The notes under the pieces were generated by a model, which did not search any database, had not been told where the DNA came from, and saw nothing but the letters and a program-made list of their open reading frames with translations. The translations under genes were made by a program, and so were the position numbers. 64,000 nucleotides of DNA, taken from NCBI RefSeq assembly GCF_021228125.1, contig NZ_JAJQQS010000018.1, positions 124,001 through 188,000 of the forward strand, read 5' to 3'. This DNA is from Streptomyces albireticuli. GTDB taxonomy: Bacteria > Actinomycetota > Actinomycetes > Streptomycetales > Streptomycetaceae. This document shows, one piece after another, positions 6,815-15,199 of this stretch; positions within the stretch are counted from its first letter, which is position 1; each line of letters begins with the position of its first letter.

Positions 6815-8192
6815 ACTGACCGTGGCCGAAGCGGCCGAGGCCGTACGCACCCGGCGGCTCTCACCCGTCGAACTGGTCGACTCGGTGCTGGAGCGCATCG
6901 AGCACGTCGAGCCGCGCCTGCGGGCCTTCACCACGGTGACGGCGGGCCCCGCGCGAAGAGCGGCGCGCCGGGCCGAGGACGAGATCGCCGGAGGGTTCCT
7001 CCGGGGGCCGCTGCACGGCATACCCGCCGGGCTGAAGGACCTCATCGACGTGGCCGGGACGGCCACCACGGCGAGCTCCCGGGTACGGGCGGACCACCGG
7101 GCGGAGGCGGACAGCACCGTCGCCGCACGGCTCACCGCCGCCGGCGCGGCGTTCGTCGGCAAGACCCACACCCACGAGTTCGCCTACGGGCTGACCACCC
7201 CTCAGACCGGCAACGCCTGGGACCTGGGAAGGGTGGCCGGCGGTTCCAGCGGCGGTTCGGCCGTCGCCGTGGCCGCCGGGGCGGCCACCTTCGCCCTGGG
7301 CACCGACACCGGCGGGTCGATCCGGGTGCCCGCCTCGCTCAACGGCGTCGTCGGACTGAAGCCGACGTACGGGCTGGTGCCCCGGTACGGTGTGACCTCG
7401 CTGTCCTGGTCGCTCGACCACGTGGGGCCCCTCACCCGCACGGTGGAGGACGCGGCGCTGGTACTGGCCGCCCTGGCGGGACACGACCCGCGCGACCCCG
7501 CTTCCGTCGCCGCCCCGGCCGTGGACTACCGCCCGGGCCCCGGCACGGATCTGACGGGCCTTCGGGTCGGAGTGCCGCGCAACTACTACTTCGACCGGGT
7601 GGATCCCGAGGTCGAGGCGTCCGTCCGCCGGGCGATCGAGCGGCTGGAGGAGCTCGGCGCCCGTGCCGTCGAGGTCGAGATCCCGATGACGCGTTACATC
7701 CAGGCTACGCAGTGGGGGCTGATGGTGCCCGAGGCGTCCGCCTATCACGAGCGGACGCTGCGGGCGGTGCCCGACCTCTACGCGGCGGACGTCCGCGTCC
7801 TCCTGGAGGCGGGCGAGCTCATGACCGCGGGGGACTATCTGCGGGCCCAGCGCGCCCGCACCCTCATGCGGCAGGCCTGGCTGGAGATGCTGGAGGACGT
7901 CGACGTGATCGCGGCACCGACCGTGCCGCTCACCGCGGTGAAGGCCGGCCGGTCCTCCGTGACCTGGGGCGACGGCGAGGTGGAAAGCGTCTCGGACGCG
8001 TACGTCCGGCTGTCGGCGCCGGCCGACATCACCGGTGTCCCCGCGCTGACCGTCCCCGTCGGCCGGGACACGGCGGGCATGCCGATCGGCATGCAGCTCA
8101 TGGGGAAGCCGTTCGGCGACGCCACGGTGCTGCGCGTGGGCCACGCCTACGAGCTGACCGGCACCGCCCTCGGCCTGGCCCCGGCCGCGTAG
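6801..8192 (+). CDS. Amidase-signature hydrolase
   Basis: A 463-residue amidase of the GatA/AtzE group. The Ser-cisSer-Lys triad is visible: Lys79 in IPAGLKDLIDV, the Gly/Ser loop GGSSGGSAVAVAAG (147-160) and the nucleophile Ser173 in GTDTGGSIRVPAS. Length and C-terminal VGRDTAGMPIGMQLMG are normal for the family. The gatB and gatA/C context of a transamidosome is absent; instead it is coupled to an AtzG-like subunit and an MBL hydrolase under one TetR operator. This suggests a dedicated catabolic or detoxifying amide hydrolysis. Confidence 0.92.
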   Translation: MRPYELTVAEAAEAVRTRRLSPVELVDSVLERIEHVEPRLRAFTTVTAGPARRAARRAEDEIAGGFLRGPLHGIPAGLKDLIDVAGTATTASSRVRADHRAEADSTVAARLTAAGAAFVGKTHTHEFAYGLTTPQTGNAWDLGRVAGGSSGGSAVAVAAGAATFALGTDTGGSIRVPASLNGVVGLKPTYGLVPRYGVTSLSWSLDHVGPLTRTVEDAALVLAALAGHDPRDPASVAAPAVDYRPGPGTDLTGLRVGVPRNYYFDRVDPEVEASVRRAIERLEELGARAVEVEIPMTRYIQATQWGLMVPEASAYHERTLRAVPDLYAADVRVLLEAGELMTAGDYLRAQRARTLMRQAWLEMLEDVDVIAAPTVPLTAVKAGRSSVTWGDGEVESVSDAYVRLSAPADITGVPALTVPVGRDTAGMPIGMQLMGKPFGDATVLRVGHAYELTGTALGLAPAA

Positions 8193-8483
8193 CCTCCGCC
8201 CCGTACGGCCGCGGGCCCGGCCCCTCCGGGCGTACGGCCACGGGGGCACGCACCGGAGCCGCGGTCGGGGACGGACCCGTCCGGTGGATCCGCGGGCGAT
8301 CCCCGCCGACGTCCGCGCCGACGTCCGCGCCGCCTACCTCGACGCCTGCCGGAACGCGGTGCCCTCGATCGTCGCGGACCACCGCGCCTCGGCGGGTGCC
8401 GGCACGGACCACGACCGGGCGGACCGGGCGGCCGGCAACCGGCTGACGATGCCGACGGCCGGTGCCGTGCGGTGCCCGGGGCG
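8193..8483. other. Intergenic stretch, no convincing gene
   Basis: A 291-bp gap between the convergent amidase and ATPase genes. A plus-strand GTG frame from 8284 gives about 50 plausible residues (two ADVRADVRA-type repeats from a 12-bp duplication GCCGACGTCCGC) and then continues antisense into the ATPase. I see no terminator hairpin of note and do not call a gene. Confidence 0.4.
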
Positions 8484-9647
8484 TCAGCGCTTGGGCCAGT
8501 GCCACAGCGGCTCGTCCAGAAGGCCCTCCCGGCCCGCGACCCCGGTCTCTCCGGAGTCGTCCTTGACCAGGGTGAGGGAGTTGACGTCGAGCCGGTGGTG
8601 CCGGGCGCCGCGGGCGAGGGCGGCGGCCAGGTCCGGCGCGTGGGTGACCACGACGATCTGGGTGTCCCGGTTCGCGGTGAGGATCAGTTCGGCCAGCGGG
8701 ACCAGCAGGTCCGGGTGGAGGCTGGACTCCGGTTCGTTGAGGACGAGCAGCGCGGGCGGGCGCGGAGTGAGCAGCGCCGCGGTCCACAGCAGGTACCGCA
8801 GGGTGCCGTCGGAGAGCTCGGCCGCGCCGAGCGGACGCAGCAGGCCCGGCTGCCGCAGCCGCAGCTCGAACCGGCCGCTCTCGTCGGCGATCTCCACCCG
8901 GCTGCCGGGGAACGCCGCGTCCACGGCGGCGTCCAGGGCGTCGTGGTCGCCGATCTCACGGATCGTCTGGAGCGCGGCCGCGAGGTCCGCGCCGTCGTGG
9001 CCGAGGACGGGGGTACGGGTGCCGATCCGCGCCCCGCGTGCGGGCGCCCCCGCGTCGGTGCGCACATGGTCGTAGAACCGCCAGGACCGCAGATGCTCCC
9101 GCAGCCGCAGCAGGTCCGGGGCGAGCCGGGGGTCGGCGAGCGCGCCGAGCATGCTGTCGTAGGGGCGGACGCCGTTCACCGTGCGGTGCCACGAGCCGTC
9201 CGCCGCGCGGGTGCGCACGGCGGGGCCGGAGCGGTCCGAGAGCAGGGCGGCGGGCCGGAGCACGGGCCCGGCCCAGGTGCACTCCCGCTTGATCTCCGGG
9301 TCGAGGTTGAACATGGACGGCGCGCCCCGGTCGCCGGAGGTCGGTATCGGGTGCCCGAAGTCGACCGCGTAGCCGAACTCGTCGCCGGCGAAGCCGAGGC
9401 GGAGGCCAACGGGCTCCGCACGGCCCGCACCCCGCCGCTCGCCGGCCCACAGGGTGGAGGGCAGCCCGCCCTCGCGGGCCAGCGCCGCGACCGCCCCGCC
9501 CCGGGCGGAGTCGGCGAGCAGCCGCAGCGCCCGGTAGAGGCTGGACTTGCCGGTGCCGTTGGCACCGGTGACCACGTTGAGCCGGCCCAGCGGGACGATC
9601 AGGCGGCGCAGGGATCGGTAGTTCTCGACGGCGAGGGTGGTGAGCAT
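8484..9647 (-). CDS. AAA family ATPase, RecF/SMC-like (AAA_21)
   Basis: A 387-residue stand-alone ABC-type ATPase of the RecF/OLD-like AAA_21 group. The N-terminus LAVENYRSLRRLIVPLG leads into Walker A GANGTGKSS (28-36). The signature-like AAELSDGTLRYLLW and Walker B ALLVLNEPESSLHPDLL are in the last third, followed by the switch His in VVVTHAPDLA. No TOPRIM or HNH domain is fused and no partner gene adjoins it. The role is uncertain; such proteins occur as DNA-repair-like or defence ATPases. Confidence 0.85.
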   Translation of the reverse strand: MLTTLAVENYRSLRRLIVPLGRLNVVTGANGTGKSSLYRALRLLADSARGGAVAALAREGGLPSTLWAGERRGAGRAEPVGLRLGFAGDEFGYAVDFGHPIPTSGDRGAPSMFNLDPEIKRECTWAGPVLRPAALLSDRSGPAVRTRAADGSWHRTVNGVRPYDSMLGALADPRLAPDLLRLREHLRSWRFYDHVRTDAGAPARGARIGTRTPVLGHDGADLAAALQTIREIGDHDALDAAVDAAFPGSRVEIADESGRFELRLRQPGLLRPLGAAELSDGTLRYLLWTAALLTPRPPALLVLNEPESSLHPDLLVPLAELILTANRDTQIVVVTHAPDLAAALARGARHHRLDVNSLTLVKDDSGETGVAGREGLLDEPLWHWPKR

Positions 9648-9875
9648 CCGGGCCTCTCGTACCTTGCGGTGGATCTTTCGGCCAGTCTGCCAAGGGGGTC
9701 TGACATCGCACCTCGGGGCGATCCCGCCGCCCGCCCCGACCGCCCCGCGACGCCTGCCCGACGTAGCTCCTCGCTACTCCCCCATAGACGGATCCTCCTT
9801 GATCCCCGCACCGGATCCGGGGTTCGGTGAGCCGGTGGCCGAGGGGCGGATCCCGCCCGGGGGCGGGACTCGTGA

Positions 9876-10001
9876 CGTGGAGCCGACCTCACCGGCTCGT
9901 TCCTCGCGAAGCTCGGCGTCTTCGGGGTCCGGGTCCTGGACCACACCTGGGACTTCCCCAAGCTGGCGTACGAGCACAAGCCGGCCGGCAGCGGCTCCTG
10001 A
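9876..10001 (+). pseudogene. Unidentified gene remnant (C-terminal piece)
   Basis: A 41-codon stretch with strongly coding third positions reads GADLTGSFLAKLGVFGVRV and then LDHTWDFPKLAYEHKPAGSG to a TGA at 9999-10001. It has no start codon: an in-frame TGA immediately precedes it at 9873-9875. It looks like the C-terminus of a lost plus-strand gene. I do not recognise the family. Confidence 0.45.
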
Positions 10002-10020
10002 CCGCGGCGCGGGGCCGGGC

Positions 10021-10854
10021 TCACTCCTCCTCCAGCCAGAAGCCCGCCCGCTTCCGCCACAGATCCAGCAGCGGCGCGTCACCGGTGACCTCGACGCTCC
10101 CGGCCGGGACGGGCCGCCGGTAGACGAACAGCAGCAGGCCGGCCAGCGGGCCGCGCACGGACACCGCCGCGTCCGCCGTGACCTCGGCGGAGCGTGCGCG
10201 GCGCCAGGTCGCGGACGTACCGGTCAGGTCGACCAGCCACTCCCCCGGCTCGTGGGCCGGGGCGTCCGTGGCCCGGAAGCGGAGGACGCGGCCGGGTCCG
10301 AGCAGCCCCGGCCCACCGGGCCCTGGATCCACGGCCTCCGGCAGGACGCCGAACTCCATCCACTCGTCGAGCGCGTCCAGGGCGGCCCCGGAGCCGACGG
10401 TGAACCCCACGCCGACGGCCAGGGCCGCGTCGGCGCGGTGCAGGGCCGTCTCGTACGCCATGCGGCGGGCCCAGAAGCCGGACGTCCCGCCGGGTCCGGG
10501 GGTCCACACCGCCGCGCCGGGCCCGGCGGCGCGCAGCGCGTCCGCGAGCCGCCCGGCCCCCTCGGCGAGCCAGGCGCCGAGCTCCTCGGCGCCGTCGCCG
10601 GGGCGCTCGGGCGGATGGTTCACCTCGGTGTCGGGTACGGGCAGCGTGGCGCGGGTCCGTACGACGGTCCCGGCCCAGCGGTGGGTGGCGCCGAGGTGCC
10701 GCAGCAGCCTGCCGAGGTCCCAGCCCGGGCAGGAGGGCACGGGTGACGCGAGGTCCGCACCGGAGAGGTGGTTTCTCAACAGGTCGGTCTGGGCGATGAT
10801 TTCGGCGCAGTGCCGCGCGTAGCGTTCGGGGCTCTCACCGCTCGAAGGGTTCAT
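10021..10854 (-). CDS. Maleylpyruvate isomerase-family, mycothiol-dependent enzyme (DinB-like)
   Basis: A 277-residue protein of the MDMPI family. The N-terminal four-helix DinB-like domain contains PSCPGWDLGRLLRHLGATHR, whose conserved Trp and His residues mark the family, and the C-terminal MDMPI_C domain ends in RGPLAGLLLFVYRR. Members use mycothiol as thiol cofactor in actinomycetes; the substrate here is unknown. ATG 10854 was chosen because upstream codons look non-coding; there is no good Shine-Dalgarno sequence. Confidence 0.85.
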   Translation of the reverse strand: MNPSSGESPERYARHCAEIIAQTDLLRNHLSGADLASPVPSCPGWDLGRLLRHLGATHRWAGTVVRTRATLPVPDTEVNHPPERPGDGAEELGAWLAEGAGRLADALRAAGPGAAVWTPGPGGTSGFWARRMAYETALHRADAALAVGVGFTVGSGAALDALDEWMEFGVLPEAVDPGPGGPGLLGPGRVLRFRATDAPAHEPGEWLVDLTGTSATWRRARSAEVTADAAVSVRGPLAGLLLFVYRRPVPAGSVEVTGDAPLLDLWRKRAGFWLEEE

Positions 10855-11000
10855 GGCGACCAAGGTAGCGAGGGGCGTGCGCCGACGCGTGCGGATATCT
10901 CCGGCCTGCCTGCCGGCGCGGCCGGGCGAGCGGCCGTTCGCCTCCGTGGAAGGGGCGTCTCCACGGGCCGAGCCCGCGGCCACGTCCGGCCGGGCCCGGC

Positions 11001-11029
11001 GGCCACCGGCCACCGGCCACCGGCCACCG
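11001..11029. repeat. Short tandem repeat (7-bp unit x4)
   Basis: Four copies of GGCCACC in the non-coding region between the DinB-like gene and the alpha/beta hydrolase. No function is evident. Confidence 0.7.
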
Positions 11030-11082
11030 ACGGGAACGCCCGGCCGGGCGGGACCGGGCCGCTACCGGGATCCCACCGGCAA

Positions 11083-11098
11083 CTTAGGCTAACCTAAG
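11083..11098. promoter_or_regulatory. Iron box (DmdR/IdeR-type operator)
   Basis: CTTAGGCTAACCTAAG is a perfect palindrome matching positions 6-19 of the actinobacterial iron box TTAGGTTAGGCTAACCTAA. It lies 49 bp upstream of the alpha/beta hydrolase at 11148, predicting iron repression of that gene. A second box lies at 26233-26249. Confidence 0.75.
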
Positions 11099-11147
11099 TC
11101 CCCTTCGGTCGAACGGCTCGCCTGACCCGCTTCTGAGGACGGTCACC

Positions 11148-12041
11148 ATGCAGCGACAGCACAGCCAGGGAACACCCGGCACCGCACGGACCCGTGACGG
11201 CCGCGAGCTGTTCTTCATGGAACATCCGGGGCCGGCCGGCGGCGGGGGCGCGACCGTGGTGTTCGAAGGGGGCCTGGCCTCGCCCCGCTCGTACTGGGCA
11301 CTCGTCCAGCGGGCCGTCGCCGGCTCGGCCCGGGCGGTGGTCTACGACCGCAGCGGTCTCGGCCGCAGTGCCCCGGACCCGTCCGGCCGTCGCCCCCTCG
11401 CCAGGCTCGCCGACGACCTGGGCGACCTGCTCGACCACCTCGGCCCGGGCCCCTTCGTACTGGTGGGGCACAGCTGGGGCGGCCCGGTCGTGCGCCTCGC
11501 CGCGGCGGCCCGCCCCGGTCGGATCGCGGGCCTCGTCCTGGTGGACCCCACGGACGAGGCGTGCGACCTGCTCTTCGAACCCGCCATCCGCAGTCTGGAG
11601 AAGACCCGCTACCGCATATCCATGGTGCTCGCCCACCTCAAGGTGTTCGGCCTCCTCTTCCGCAAGGTGACCGCCGCCCTGCCGCCCGACGCCGCCGCCG
11701 ACATGCGCGCCGAGGCGTTCACCGTCGGGGCCGTGCGCACCATGGGCGCCGAACAGGCCCGTGTCGAGGCCGACCTGCGGGCCCTGCTCGCACAGCCGCC
11801 GCGGCTCGGCGACATCCCCGTCACCGTCATCTCCGCCACCCGGCCCACCCCCGGCATGAGCGCGCGGGCCCGCGAGTCCGTGAACGCGTCCCACGCCTAC
11901 CGGGTACGGCAGTCGCCGCGCGGACGGCACGTCCTCGCCCGGCAGGCCGACCACATGGTTCCCACGACCGAACCCGCGATCGTCGTCACCGAGACGGAGC
12001 ACCTGCTCGGCGCGCCGGCCGGCCGCTCCCCGGAGCGCTGA
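11148..12041 (+). CDS. Alpha/beta hydrolase under an iron box
   Basis: A 297-residue alpha/beta hydrolase. The nucleophile elbow is GHSWGG, the oxyanion region is VVFEGGLASPRSYW, and the late His lies in ARQADHMVPTTEP. It has no signal peptide. The upstream palindrome at 11083-11098 implies DmdR1/IdeR control, so it would be made under iron limitation. This points towards siderophore turnover or iron-saving metabolism, though no siderophore genes adjoin it. The 3' end is 12 bp from the convergent aminotransferase gene. Confidence 0.85.
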   Translation: MQRQHSQGTPGTARTRDGRELFFMEHPGPAGGGGATVVFEGGLASPRSYWALVQRAVAGSARAVVYDRSGLGRSAPDPSGRRPLARLADDLGDLLDHLGPGPFVLVGHSWGGPVVRLAAAARPGRIAGLVLVDPTDEACDLLFEPAIRSLEKTRYRISMVLAHLKVFGLLFRKVTAALPPDAAADMRAEAFTVGAVRTMGAEQARVEADLRALLAQPPRLGDIPVTVISATRPTPGMSARARESVNASHAYRVRQSPRGRHVLARQADHMVPTTEPAIVVTETEHLLGAPAGRSPER

Positions 12042-12053
12042 GAGGCCGGCCGG

Positions 12054-13364
12054 TCAGGGGCGGAACCGCCGGGAGACGTCCCGCAGCGCGACGGTGAACC
12101 GGTCGATGTCGGCCGCCCCCGTGAAGAGCGCGGGCGTCACCCGGACGCAGTCGCCCTTCACCGGGCCGCCACGACGGACGGTGAAGATCTTGTACTCGTC
12201 GAAGAGATACTTCGCGATGGCGGTGTTGTCCGCTTCGGAGGTCCGGCCGGTGACCCGGAACGAGGTGATCCCCCCGTACATCGCGGGCTCGTCGGGGGTG
12301 AGCACCTCCAGGCCTGGAAGGTCCCGTGCCGCGCCGACCCAGCGGTCGCGCAGATAGCGCAGCCTGGCCTCCTTCACCGGGCCACCGCCCAGGGCCCGGT
12401 GGAAGTCCAGCGCCGTGGGCACGGAGAGGACGGGTGCGACGTCCATCGTCCCGGAGTGGACGCGCGAGCGGATGTCGGTGACCGGGTAGGTCTCGTCGGC
12501 GAACACGGGGTCGATGTCGGCCAGCCGGTCCCGGCGGACGTGGAGGAAGCCGGTGCCGAGCGGCGCGCCCATCCATTTGTGCAGGGACAGGCCGACGAAG
12601 TCCGCGCCGAGATCGGGGAGGGTGAAGTCCAGCTGCCCCCAGGAGTGCGCCGCGTCGACGATCACATCGACGTCCCGTTCCCGGGCGGCGGCGACGATCT
12701 CGCGCACGGGGGTGACCAGGCCGGTGCGGTTGTTCATGTGGCTGAGCAGCAGCAGCCTGACGCGCGGGTGCGCGCGCAGCGCCTCGGCGTAGGTGTCCAG
12801 CACGGCCTGGCGGGTGGCCGGTTCGGGGAGGGCGATCCGTACGACCCGGGCACCGCGGCGGTCCTTCAGCCAGTTCATGGCGTACTGCATGCTGTAGTAG
12901 TCGAGGTCGGCGTACATGACGGCGTCGCCGGGCCGAAGCCGGTTGTAGCCGCCGATGAGGTTCTGGAGCGCCTCGGTGCCGCAGCGGGTGAGGGCGATCT
13001 CCTCCGTGGGCACGCCGGCGACGGCGGCCGTACGCTTCCTGACTTCCTCGGCCTCCGCCTTGTAAGTGGTCCGCAGGAGATAGGAGTTGAGCGAGTTGAG
13101 GCGCTCGACGTTGCGGGCGTTGGCGCGGCGTACGACCTCCGGCATGATCCCGTAGTAGCCGTTCTCCAGGTTGACGAATTCCCGGCTCACCCGGTACTGC
13201 CGGGCGACCGCGCGCCAGAATCCCTCGTCCCGGGCGATCTCCCCGGGCCGGGCGCCCCGGGGGACGGTGAGCGGGGGCGGCTCCTCCGCCCCGGCCCGGG
13301 CCGCCACGGGGGTGGTGGCGACGGCACCGAACGAGGCGAGCACATGACGTCTGGGCAGAACCAT
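12054..13364 (-). CDS. Tat-exported class V aminotransferase-fold protein (isopenicillin N epimerase-like)
   Basis: A 436-residue fold-type I PLP enzyme. The N-terminus MVLPRRHVLASFGAVATTPV is a twin-arginine signal with a cleavage region near AARAGA. The PLP Lys is in GLSLHKWMGAPLGTG and the cofactor-binding Asp in VIVDAAHSWGQ. ATG 13364 follows GGAGGT by 7 bp. The closest pattern is the CefD/isopenicillin N epimerase-like group, of which exported members exist in actinomycetes. A folded, cofactor-loaded export via Tat is expected; the substrate is unknown. Confidence 0.88.
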   Translation of the reverse strand: MVLPRRHVLASFGAVATTPVAARAGAEEPPPLTVPRGARPGEIARDEGFWRAVARQYRVSREFVNLENGYYGIMPEVVRRANARNVERLNSLNSYLLRTTYKAEAEEVRKRTAAVAGVPTEEIALTRCGTEALQNLIGGYNRLRPGDAVMYADLDYYSMQYAMNWLKDRRGARVVRIALPEPATRQAVLDTYAEALRAHPRVRLLLLSHMNNRTGLVTPVREIVAAARERDVDVIVDAAHSWGQLDFTLPDLGADFVGLSLHKWMGAPLGTGFLHVRRDRLADIDPVFADETYPVTDIRSRVHSGTMDVAPVLSVPTALDFHRALGGGPVKEARLRYLRDRWVGAARDLPGLEVLTPDEPAMYGGITSFRVTGRTSEADNTAIAKYLFDEYKIFTVRRGGPVKGDCVRVTPALFTGAADIDRFTVALRDVSRRFRP

Positions 13365-13519
13365 CGAACAACCTCCAGGGGTGAGGAGTCGGTGGAGCGG
13401 GACCGCCTCCAGAATCACAGGCGGCACGGCTTCGTGGGAGTGTCCGGACGGCGGCGGCGATCCGTCCGCACGCGGACGGCGGGCCCGTCACCGTCCAAGA
13501 GCGGGTGTACAGAGCCCGT

Positions 13520-13550
13520 TTGACTTGGAGCGCACTCCAGCGCCTAGCGT
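13520..13550 (+). promoter_or_regulatory. MerR-type promoter with 19-bp spacer and dyad
   Basis: TTGACT (13520-13525) and TAGCGT (13545-13550) are separated by 19 bp, the over-long spacer typical of MerR-activated promoters. The spacer holds the dyad TTGGAG-CGCA-CTCCAG (13525-13540). It drives the aldo/keto reductase. No MerR gene is present in the window. Confidence 0.7.
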
Positions 13551-13586
13551 CCTGAACAGATGATTCCGAGATCAGGAGGCAGCAGC

Positions 13587-14573
13587 ATGAACGACGTCCC
13601 CACCCGCCGCCTGGGTGATCTGACCGTCTCCGCGCAGGGCCTGGGGTGCATGGGCATGAGCCACACCTACGGCGCCGCGGACGACACACAGTCGATCGCG
13701 ACCCTGCACCACGCCCTCGGCCTCGGGGTGACGCTCTGGGACACCGCCGACGTCTACGGCGCCGGGCACAACGAGGAGCTGGTCGGCCGGGCCCTCGCCG
13801 GGCGCCGCGACGAGGTGGTGCTGGCCACGAAGTTCGGCTTCGCCAACCGCCCGGGCGAGCCCGTCCACATCCGCGGCGACGCCGCCTATGTGCGCCAGGC
13901 GTGCGAGGCGTCGCTGCGCCGGCTCGGGGTCGACCACATCGACCTCTACTACCAGCACCGCGTCGACCCCGAGGTGCCGATCGAGGAGACCGTCGGCGCC
14001 ATGGCCGAGCTGGTGCGCGAGGGGAAGGTCCGCCACCTCGGGCTGTCCGAGGCCGGCGTGGGCACCATCCGGCGGGCGCACGCGGTGCACCCGATCGCCG
14101 CCCTCCAGAGCGAGTGGTCGCTGTGGACCCGCGATCTGGAGGCGGAGACCGCCCCGGTCTGCCGCGAGCTCGGCATCGGCCTGGTCCCCTTCTCCCCGCT
14201 CGGACGCGGCTTCCTCACCGGCAAGTACCAGTCCGTCGAGGGGATGGAGGCGACCGACCTGCGGCGCACCCAGCCGCGCTTCGCCGACGGCAACCTCGAA
14301 CGGAACCTGGCCGTCGTGGCGAAGCTCGACGAGCTGGCCGCGGCGAAGGGCGTCACCACCGGCCAGCTCGCCCTGGCCTGGGTGCAGCACCGGGGCGACG
14401 ACGTGGTGCCGATCCCCGGCACCCGGCGGCAGCGCTACCTGGAGGAGAACGTCGCGGCCCTGGCCGTGGAGCTGACCCCGGAGGACCTCGCCGCCATCGA
14501 GGCCGCCGCGCCGGCCGAGGAGATCGCGGGCACCCGCTACGACGCCACCCACCTCACGTTCGTCGGCAGGTGA
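13587..14573 (+). CDS. Aldo/keto reductase
   Basis: A 328-residue AKR with the full tetrad: Asp52 (WDTADVYG), Tyr57, Lys82 (LATKFGFANR) and His in DLYYQHRVDP. The C-terminal VPIPGTRRQRYLEEN binds NADPH. It belongs to the YhdN/AKR11-13-like bacterial group. ATG 13587 has AGGAGG 9 bp upstream, and an in-frame ATG at 13560 lies upstream of that site. The MerR-type promoter suggests induction by an electrophile or redox-active compound. Confidence 0.92.
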   Translation: MNDVPTRRLGDLTVSAQGLGCMGMSHTYGAADDTQSIATLHHALGLGVTLWDTADVYGAGHNEELVGRALAGRRDEVVLATKFGFANRPGEPVHIRGDAAYVRQACEASLRRLGVDHIDLYYQHRVDPEVPIEETVGAMAELVREGKVRHLGLSEAGVGTIRRAHAVHPIAALQSEWSLWTRDLEAETAPVCRELGIGLVPFSPLGRGFLTGKYQSVEGMEATDLRRTQPRFADGNLERNLAVVAKLDELAAAKGVTTGQLALAWVQHRGDDVVPIPGTRRQRYLEENVAALAVELTPEDLAAIEAAAPAEEIAGTRYDATHLTFVGR

Positions 14574-14585
14574 GCCCCCGCCGCC

Positions 14586-14613
14586 CACCGGTGCCACGGC
14601 GCGGGCATCGGTG
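14586..14613. terminator. Hairpin between convergent genes
   Basis: CACCGGTGCC (14586-14595) pairs with GGCATCGGTG (14604-14613), one mismatch, 8-nt loop. It sits between the AKR gene and the convergent secreted-protein gene. No U-tract is present, as is usual in this GC-rich background. Confidence 0.45.
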
Positions 14614-14641
14614 AGCGGCGGTCGGGGACCCGGCGCACGCG

Positions 14642-15040
14642 TCACTTCACCTTGATCTTGGCCTTCCACGGCACGATGATCAGAGGGCAGATGTGACCGT
14701 CGTCGGGGCGGCACTTGCGGGTGACGCTGATCGTGGCGACGCCCTGGTTCTTCGCGCGGAACACCGCGGCGGCGCTGCCGTCCGCCGTCACGGCGCCCTT
14801 CGTCCGCGTGAGCACCGCGGCGTCGCTGGTCTGCGGGGCGTCCCAGGTGTACGTGCGCGACTTCTCGTAATAGCGTTCGAGGCGCACCTCGATGTCGTCG
14901 CCGAGGGACACCTCCACGGCTCTCCCGCTGTCGGGGTTCGTGAGCACCACGCGCTTGGCGGGCGCCTCGGCGGAAGCGGTCCCCGCCGTCAGCGCCAGCG
15001 CCACGGCGAGCGGAGTGATCAGACACCTGACTGCTTTCAA
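14642..15040 (-). CDS. Secreted Ig-like/chagasin-like small protein
   Basis: A 132-residue exported protein with a Sec signal (MKAVRCLITPLAVALALTAG, cleavage near ASA/EAP). The mature part is a predicted beta-sandwich: VSLGDDIEVRLERYYEKS, YTWDAPQTSD and PLIIVPWKAKIKVK. It has a single Cys pair, CRPDDGHIC. The pattern loosely recalls chagasin/I42 cysteine-protease inhibitors, but the diagnostic NPTTGY and GxGG loops are not clear. Function is therefore left open. Confidence 0.7.
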   Translation of the reverse strand: MKAVRCLITPLAVALALTAGTASAEAPAKRVVLTNPDSGRAVEVSLGDDIEVRLERYYEKSRTYTWDAPQTSDAAVLTRTKGAVTADGSAAAVFRAKNQGVATISVTRKCRPDDGHICPLIIVPWKAKIKVK

Positions 15041-15199
15041 GGTTCCCCCTCAGGGCTCCCACGTCCCGGCGTCACATACCGGGTCGGAACGACGCGCACC
15101 AGCCTCCCTCCCGGAGCCCGAGGGGCGGGTGCGTTCAGCGGTAAGACCCCCCTTGTGGGTGGCGGCGCGCACACACTGACCCCGGGGTGTCCGGGGTGG

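Noticed and set aside
8284..8460. Possible small plus-strand gene starting at GTG 8284
   Set aside because: No ribosome binding site, no family, contains a 12-bp duplication and runs on antisense to the ATPase gene without a natural stop.
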